Shown here: piece by piece, positions 57,519 through 64,000 of the stretch
Numbering within the stretch: position 1 is the first letter of the stretch
Layout: every line of letters begins with the position of its first letter
NCBI RefSeq assembly: GCF_020520425.1
Contig: NC_079487.1
Span: 58,938,719 to 59,002,718 of the forward strand
Source of the DNA: Spinacia oleracea
Lineage: Eukaryota; Streptophyta; Magnoliopsida; Caryophyllales; Amaranthaceae
DNA: 64,000 nt
Direction of reading: 5' to 3'
Notes under the pieces: generated by a model
Databases searched by the model: none
Seen by the model: only the letters and a program-made list of their open reading frames with translations
What the model was told of the DNA's origin: nothing
Position numbers and translations under genes: made by a program

Positions 57519-58665
57519 ATGAATACGGTAGATGATAGCGCGCACAACACGTCAAAACAAGATATCATAGATAGAAGAGTTTATTGGTCCAAACCCGCAC
57601 CGAAAACCGAAATTTTTATAGTATGTGCCAAATAGAAGGTAGCGGACACAACACTTCAAAACATGGCATCACAGATCCCTGAGCTCTTGGAGCTTTCGCA
57701 AACACTGACTTGAAAATTAATATAAGCAAAAACAAAGTGAGTGTGGTAGTGTGGTGCTGTAAACTCTAAACAGTGAAAATGCAGTCATTATCCAAAACTA
57801 AGCCACTTATTTTGACTGTATTACTACACTGGATCAACATTGACGACTTCACGAGAGCTGTATCGCCTGTATGATTCAATTGTCAACGGTATTGTTTGTG
57901 GTCCTTACATAATAACTTCAAAAGGTATTGCATAAATACGGTGTACAATAAATTTATTGTACACCAGGATAAGTTTAGTTGTTTTCAAGTGAAAAAACAC
58001 GATTTTATTGTCAAATTAATCAACGATTATACACCATCCTGCTTCGTAAAAGCGGGAGATTCAATATAAATATTGCAATAAATCTATAACTCACGATCAA
58101 CGCGTGACAAATGCACACCCCCGAGCTGGGTGCACCATGCCTTATCATGTGTGATCATGATATAAATGTAACAAAAGGACTAAATGTAAGAAATAGACTA
58201 CTTTGTTAGCCGTTACAAGTACCAAAAGTTGAACAAATCGCAAAATATATCATTGGACTCCAACGTGAACACAACACACAATGACACAAACATGAGGTGC
58301 ACACCTCTGTGCTAGCCGCTAGGTGCACCATGCCCTATCATGCGAGATCACCAAATACTGAAATTAGAATATTTGTGATGAGTACAAAAGAGTTTAACAA
58401 CTCTGAAAATATTCTTCAGGAGTCATGATTACAGGACGTCAAGGCGTGAGTGACACATGCAACGTGGCCATGCACACTCTTGTGCTGGGTGCACCACGCG
58501 CTATCTGCTACGATATAAATGTTTCTCAGGGAAAAACCTTTGCAATAGAATACTCGTCAAGATTACTAACTGGACCAAATCAGAAAATATACCTCACGAT
58601 TGCTGGATAAAAGACTACTAGTCTGACAAAATCACGACAACTGCCTCAGATTTTCATCAACCTCT
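57519..58665. other. Intergenic, with MITE-like palindrome and a degenerate repeat
   Basis: No gene seen. At 57943-57965 is the same GTACAATAAATTTATTGTAC palindrome that opens the MITE at 13072. Three related segments with GTGCACC...CTATC cores lie near 58130, 58323 and 58489 (spacing about 193 and 166 bp). The right part is probably the 3' UTR of the next gene. Confidence 0.5.
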
Positions 58666-61600
58666 TTACTTTTCTACAATAAATTCCTGAATCTCTATCC
58701 CATTGTGCCGAGCTCCACCCTGCACTTTGACCAAAACTTCATCACCAATTTTCAGAGAAGTCACGGAAACTGCACTTCTTTCAGAACAATGTCCTGCAGA
58801 AAAGTATTACATGAATGATCCCACCATGGAAATAATAATAAACTGGGAGTAATAAGTTCAAAAGGACAAGAGATCACCTCCATCAATGGAAACAAAACCA
58901 ACTGTTTCAGCATTCTGTAGGAGTATACTGTACGAAGTTTGATCACTACCCTGCCATGGAGGGCAATAGACTTCAGCATAAAATGCATTGAGTAGTGAGT
59001 TTCTACAAGTCCATGGCCCATACTTGGATTAAGGCCATGCCTGGAATTAAAGTAAAGATTACAGGGTAAATTTTAAAAGGGAAACAATTCCAAGCGGATT
59101 TATGACGGGTTGAACTTATCCAAGCTGATTCAGAACCATACAGATACAGTACACCATTATGATATTTCTTTTAACATTTACTGATGCACAGAATGTTCAT
59201 GGAATACAAGTATATTTTCCAATGCAGAATACAAAAACAGCCATTAACATTTTCGCCAAGCCCTTGCAACTCATCATCCCAAAGGATTTATGCCAGAATG
59301 TTAAATGGAGGGATTAATTACTATCTATCCTCTCAGGCATTCCGCTTCACAAACTTCAACATAGACTTGTAAGATTTTCAAATGCAGCAGTTTAATCAAC
59401 ATTTTGGTTAAATAAAAGGCTTAGTAGGATTTTACTAGGTAAACTTCTCTTTTCCCTTTCCCAAGGGTCCACACAAAATATTAAGAAGACACAAGAAAGT
59501 TTTACTATGACAACTTACAAAGACACTTGGATCAAGTCATGGCAGATGGTAGACAAGCACTTACCTTTGCTTCTACAAGGACCAACGGTCTGGTCTCTAT
59601 TTTAACACGACCAACAATTGCAGTTCTCTGCTGTCCATTCTGGTCAACCACAAGCACCTCTTTCCCTGCTTTTAGCTCAGATAAGTAGCAAGTCTTTCCA
59701 CCGGGAACAGAAACATATGAATGCACAGGTCCCTGAATATCACACGCAAACTAATGTAAGTTGATCATATTAAATAAAGCTGTCAAATTGCTTAATCGAA
59801 TAAGATACAGTTAGGGTTATTCCCCTTGATGCACCCGGTGTCCAATGGCTACATAAATTCTGGTGGGAAATGAAATTGCAGACTTGCAGTAATTGGGGTA
59901 TAATTATTCCAATACTAGTTTAGGGCCCGTGCAACGCACGGCTACTATTAATATAATTTATTATTTTAATAGTAACTAAAAGGCTTGTGATATTAGAAAA
60001 ACATGAAAGGAAAAATGATATATGAAAAAGTATAAATTCAAAGTTGTGTAAAAAAAATATTCAAATGAACTAAATTTGCATATTACAATACAAAGTTAAA
60101 AATTATCGTCGTTTACTTGTATGTATAACGATCTAACAACTAACCAAACCCGAATGACTCAAGACTAATTTTCGAAAAGACCCGAGCATAACTGAGTTAG
60201 TCAAATACAACATATTTTGAATTGAGTAAATCTTGATAAATAAACTTATAAGTTAGTCTTCTTACCATGTATTATTATTTTAATTAACATTCTTACTTAC
60301 CAGTTACCATGTATTATATTATTAATAGTAGACTAACATATTAGAAGTTCATTTATCAATATTTTTATATTTCTTATCATATTAAAAAGTTATAATAATA
60401 CATAAATAAAATTACATCATAAAGGAAAAAATAATATTGATTTAGCTTTCCTACAATATATATTATGCAGTACACATCTATGGTAATTAAAATATATTTT
60501 TATCTTAGTTTCCTAAAGAACGTAATGTAATTTATTTATTTTAAAGTAAAAAAATAAAAAAAACATTTTGGCGGGAAAAAATTGCACCAGGAAAGAACAC
60601 GTGTCATTTCTGGTGTCTCTTTTAGTATATAGTAATAGATTCTGCACCATTGTAACAGATAAGTTGAAGAATTAAGCCTGAAACACCCCATTAAGTTTTG
60701 TTTCAGACCTGATGTTAGGAACACTTTATTAAGGCCTCTTCACCAAGTTCCAGAATATGATATGATATAACAATAAAAACATCGTTGCAGGACTTGCAAA
60801 TTATTATTGTTTAGGGAAAACTATCCTGCCATTTCTGGACGCTTAAAAAATAGTAGTTTGTTTTTTGTTTTGGCTTCATTTAAAGAACTGTAGTTTAAAA
60901 ATGTAAGCCAGAAGACAAACACTCCAGCAAGATTATTCTGGAAATTCCAGAGCACACACTCTGACTTTACAGACATTTACTAATGCATACATTTGATTAA
61001 TAGGATTTTTGTGTTCAAATTGGATACCAAAATGTTAGCTTCACATTGAATAAGTCTCTCCCAAAGAAGATTTCTGGTCAGAAAGTTATAGACATTTGTT
61101 TGAATAGGAGTCAAGCTACAATTTCCTGTCCATTAGACAGAACTGAAGAAATCCTATACTGGACTTTTAACAAGATTTTGGTAACGTGGCACACTACATG
61201 TAGGATATCTGGATACATGTAAAGATGATTCTCTTTAGTTAGAGTGTTAAATAATCTACATTACAATGATTACTCCTAAACAGTTCAATTTCGGAGATTT
61301 TGTGCAATGTGACGTTCTGGCAAAGCATATGCATGGTGTTATTGAAACTTTGATTATCAAGCACCTCAAGGGTGGCATTAGAGTGCTAAGTATCAGAACA
61401 TAGCATTGGATGACAAAGATGCAACTAAAGGAACTGTGCTTACTTCCTATTGGCTAATTTGGTCAAGTTACTTTTTTGTTTTTCTCAGCATTGCTTAATT
61501 TGCTCAGCGTAGAACTGTGAGGAGGTTCGAAAGCTTTACAACAACACAATATAAATAGTTTTAAAAAGATGGTTTGTTTTATAAAAATGAATGTGAATTG

Positions 61601-63963
61601 AGATACTGACTCTAATCCTGGTTTATTATCGCTTGGCTAAAGAAACCTTATGTGTGCGTGTGTGCCATTACCTGGTATCTTTGAGCGTATTTATTCTAGG
61701 ATGTAAAAGAATTCTTCGAAAGAATGCATGCGTGAAATGTTCAGAATACCTAATCAAATCAAGTGCCCCATCCTAGACGATTAGGTCCAAACCCTTTGTT
61801 AATTCAGTTAAATTGGGCTTGAGATAGCTTATTAGTAGTAATGTGAAAACATTTCAATCAATTATTCATAATCTATTTCTTATTTTATTTTATTAAGTCT
61901 TAAAATTACATTTAAGAGTTTCAATCTATATTTATAGCTACGGATTTGGTTTTCTTAAGTAATCAACCAAATCCATCTTAAAACCACAAAACAGAAGCAT
62001 TAGCTTGTCTTTTCTGTCATAGCTTGAGGATTAGGTTAGAACTTGGAAGTGCCTCGCCCAATGGGGTCATATTTAAGTGATTAGACATTTGGTTCGATTC
62101 ACGATATCCAGATCATAATCAGATCTATAAAGGATTTCATTCTGAATTTGAAAAACAAATAGCCACATTAATTTACAAATAGGTTTGGGTTGTGTCAATT
62201 TAGAATTATCATGTTCCGGGCACAGTTTAGGTAAATTATCATCCAAGATCCCCCCTTGTACCAAATTTTATATTTGTTTAGACGAATAAAAATTTATTTC
62301 ACAGAAAGCATGCTTAGCATTTAGCACTTAACCTACCTACTGGAAAAGAGGATAACAGAGAGCAGAAATGAAGTTCGGTGACTCAAAAGTAACTGAAGGT
62401 CGTCTAATTCCAAGCTTAAATTTACGCATCTTACCATTTGCTTATAACATGTTGATTACCAAAGAACTGAAACTACAAATACTGGCAGACATTATCACTT
62501 GCAAGACTCACCGCATTAACTCGAAAAGGCCGACTAGCAATGTAATCAGTCTCCAGGCACTCGGAATGAACAAGAAAAAGTCCTCGAGCAAAGGAGCCCA
62601 CCTAGGGCAAGAATCTGATTATGATATGAACGTCAAACAAAAAATTGCAGAACAAAATGAAACAGAGCAGAAAAAAACTAATTATAAAGAAAACAAGAAA
62701 AAGGAGATACCAGAAGTCCTTCTCCCGGTTTCATAAGGCTACAGAGATCCACACAAACACGGTCACCCATTCCAGCCATTTGTACTTGATTTACCTTCGC
62801 TTTTATTAGTGTCAAACAATTTCCGCTCTCACTTTTCCTGTCAAGATATTCCTGAGAAATTCAACCATGATTTGACATTCACAATACTCACTTAGAACTA
62901 GTTAGAAGCATTACAACTACATCAAATAAACTTACCTTTAATTGGAGAACTGTTTCAACATCTTGAACTTTCAAAACAACGCCACCGAGACCATGTTCCA
63001 GTGCCTATTGAAATGTTTTGATTAACAGCAAACATAATCAATTACTCGTACTCTCTTGGTAACAATGATGATTTAACGACAAGATTTAAGCTTTCATGAA
63101 CAATGGCTGAATACCTCTAGGAAATTTTGGGCCTCAGAAAAAGTTTCAGCCACAGCTAAAACTCTCTTTTTATTTCCTTGGATAGCTGCAATGATGTTCT
63201 CTGCAGGTATCACCTACAGATGCAATTAGCAAAAGTCAATTTCAGATGTATTTCCTAAGCCAGTCAAGTAACTGGACTTCAGAGATACTCAAGCTTGCAT
63301 CCTGGAACAAATGTAGCAAAGTTCTAACAATAGGATGCACAAATTCCAAAAGCAATATTTATTATGTAAGAAACCCTTCAACCATATAGTCCGTATATAT
63401 AGTTATATACATGAGAGATCTATTACTTGTCCATTTTATCTGTTCGTGAAGAGGGGATGAAATAGCAAGGATTTGATTTTTTTTACAATCAAATGAGGAA
63501 AAGCTCGGATTATCATATAAGGTGTAGCTAACAGGTTTGATGATGTTGGTGATGATTAAAATTTCAAGGCGAATTGGGAGAAAATGTAATTAAGAGACAG
63601 GTGCAATCATATTATTACTTGTCACAAAGTTTGTCTTATCAAACGCCAGACACTTATAACTGGTGATATATACACTTAATAACATCAGTCTTATAGACTT
63701 CATGGCTTCTCAAAACAGGGAAGTAAACAAAACCTCTGGCACTGCCTATAGCCTAAGTTCTACAGAGATAAAATTACTGCCGTTGTGCAGAGCGTATACC
63801 TGCCAATCTAGAAAATGAATGACAGTGATCTCAGACTCATCAATAAGAAGCATCTGGTCTAACTGTTGAGGAGATGATATCTCAAAGAATGAGGCTACAC
63901 TTCTATTTTCCGTGTCTAACAGTGCTCCGTCTTTGACATATAGAGGATTTATCATTGCAATTG
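58666..63963 (-). CDS. 3-dehydroquinate synthase II homologue, 5' end outside window
   Basis: Eight exons on the minus strand, all GT/AG and in phase: 63963-63800, 63213-63115, 63004-62936, 62851-62711, 62601-62512, 59732-59565, 58950-58878, 58793-58666 (TAA at 58668-58666). Motifs: [108 protein letters not shown]. These match the archaeal-type DHQS family (PF01959) found in plants. The reaction in archaea forms dehydroquinate; the role in plants, which have the AroB type for the shikimate pathway, is not settled. No lesion seen. First exon(s), with any transit peptide, are beyond 64000. Confidence 0.92.
59915..60639 (-). mobile_element. Non-autonomous Helitron in an intron of the DHQS-II homologue
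   Basis: Read on the minus strand it starts TCTATTACTATATAC after an A (60640) and ends with a hairpin CCGTGCGTTGCACGG, then GCCCTAAACTAG, before a T (59914). TC start, CTAG end, a hairpin about 12 bp before the end, insertion between A and T and no TSD are the Helitron signature. 725 bp, AT-rich, no Rep/helicase. It lies in the 2.8-kb intron 59733-62511. Confidence 0.88.
60640..62511 (-). other. Rest of large DHQS-II intron, no gene seen
   Basis: About 1.9 kb of AT-rich intron without recognised coding or repeat structure. Short ORFs here are random. Confidence 0.5.
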
Positions 63964-64000
63964 CTGCATGATATAAACACAAGACTTAGAAAATTGAATT

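Noticed and set aside
62368..62736. 122-codon plus-strand frame
   Set aside because: It is the reverse of two spliced exons of the DHQS-II homologue.

Overview
This is nuclear DNA of a flowering plant. The evidence is two host genes split by GT-AG introns, plant-type L1 elements, Tat-lineage Ty3/gypsy elements, a Copia-like LTR, a Helitron, a hAT derivative and MITEs. A eudicot, possibly of the Caryophyllales (spinach/beet group), is my guess from general impression only. About three quarters of the window is transposon sequence; the two host genes lie in the right third.

Layout. 1-7096: a minus-strand Tat-lineage element (LTR, PBS, leader, pol) whose 3' end is outside the window. 7097-8353: a Copia-like LTR. 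About 8354-47300: a head-to-tail row of three non-LTR retrotransposons with R2-like order (N-terminal zinc fingers, reverse transcriptase, CCHC knuckle, restriction-like endonuclease, no APE). They are separated by (TAA)n tracts. Copy 1 is split by a hAT element (9673-10694, 8-bp TSD) and by a 27.3-kb Tat element (12806-40136, TSD GGCAT). That outer Tat element is split by a second Tat element (15708-32242, TSD GGTGT), which is in turn split by an L1 LINE (19156 to about 23925, TSD up to 17 bp). Four insertion levels can be read from exact target-site duplications.

Cargo. The inner Tat element carries, on its antisense strand, a multi-exon plant-mobile-domain gene with clean splice sites and two premature stops (26612-28894). 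The outer Tat element has no pol and carries, also antisense, a 294-bp exon of a YTH-domain (ECT-type) gene with its splice borders (33252-33545). Neither the left nor the inner Tat copy shows gag or protease. Thirteen loci of short GC-rich palindromes, mostly paired, are scattered through the LTRs, leaders and 3' regions of all three Tat copies and were seen nowhere else.

Host genes. 47835-51534 (minus): a five-exon aldose 1-epimerase with a predicted signal peptide; intron 4 holds a long-inverted-repeat MITE. 52291-57505: a second, decayed L1 between the genes. 58666-63963 (minus, 5' end outside the window): eight exons of the plant homologue of archaeal-type 3-dehydroquinate synthase II, with a 725-bp Helitron in one intron. 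No rRNA, tRNA, CRISPR or prokaryotic feature was seen.
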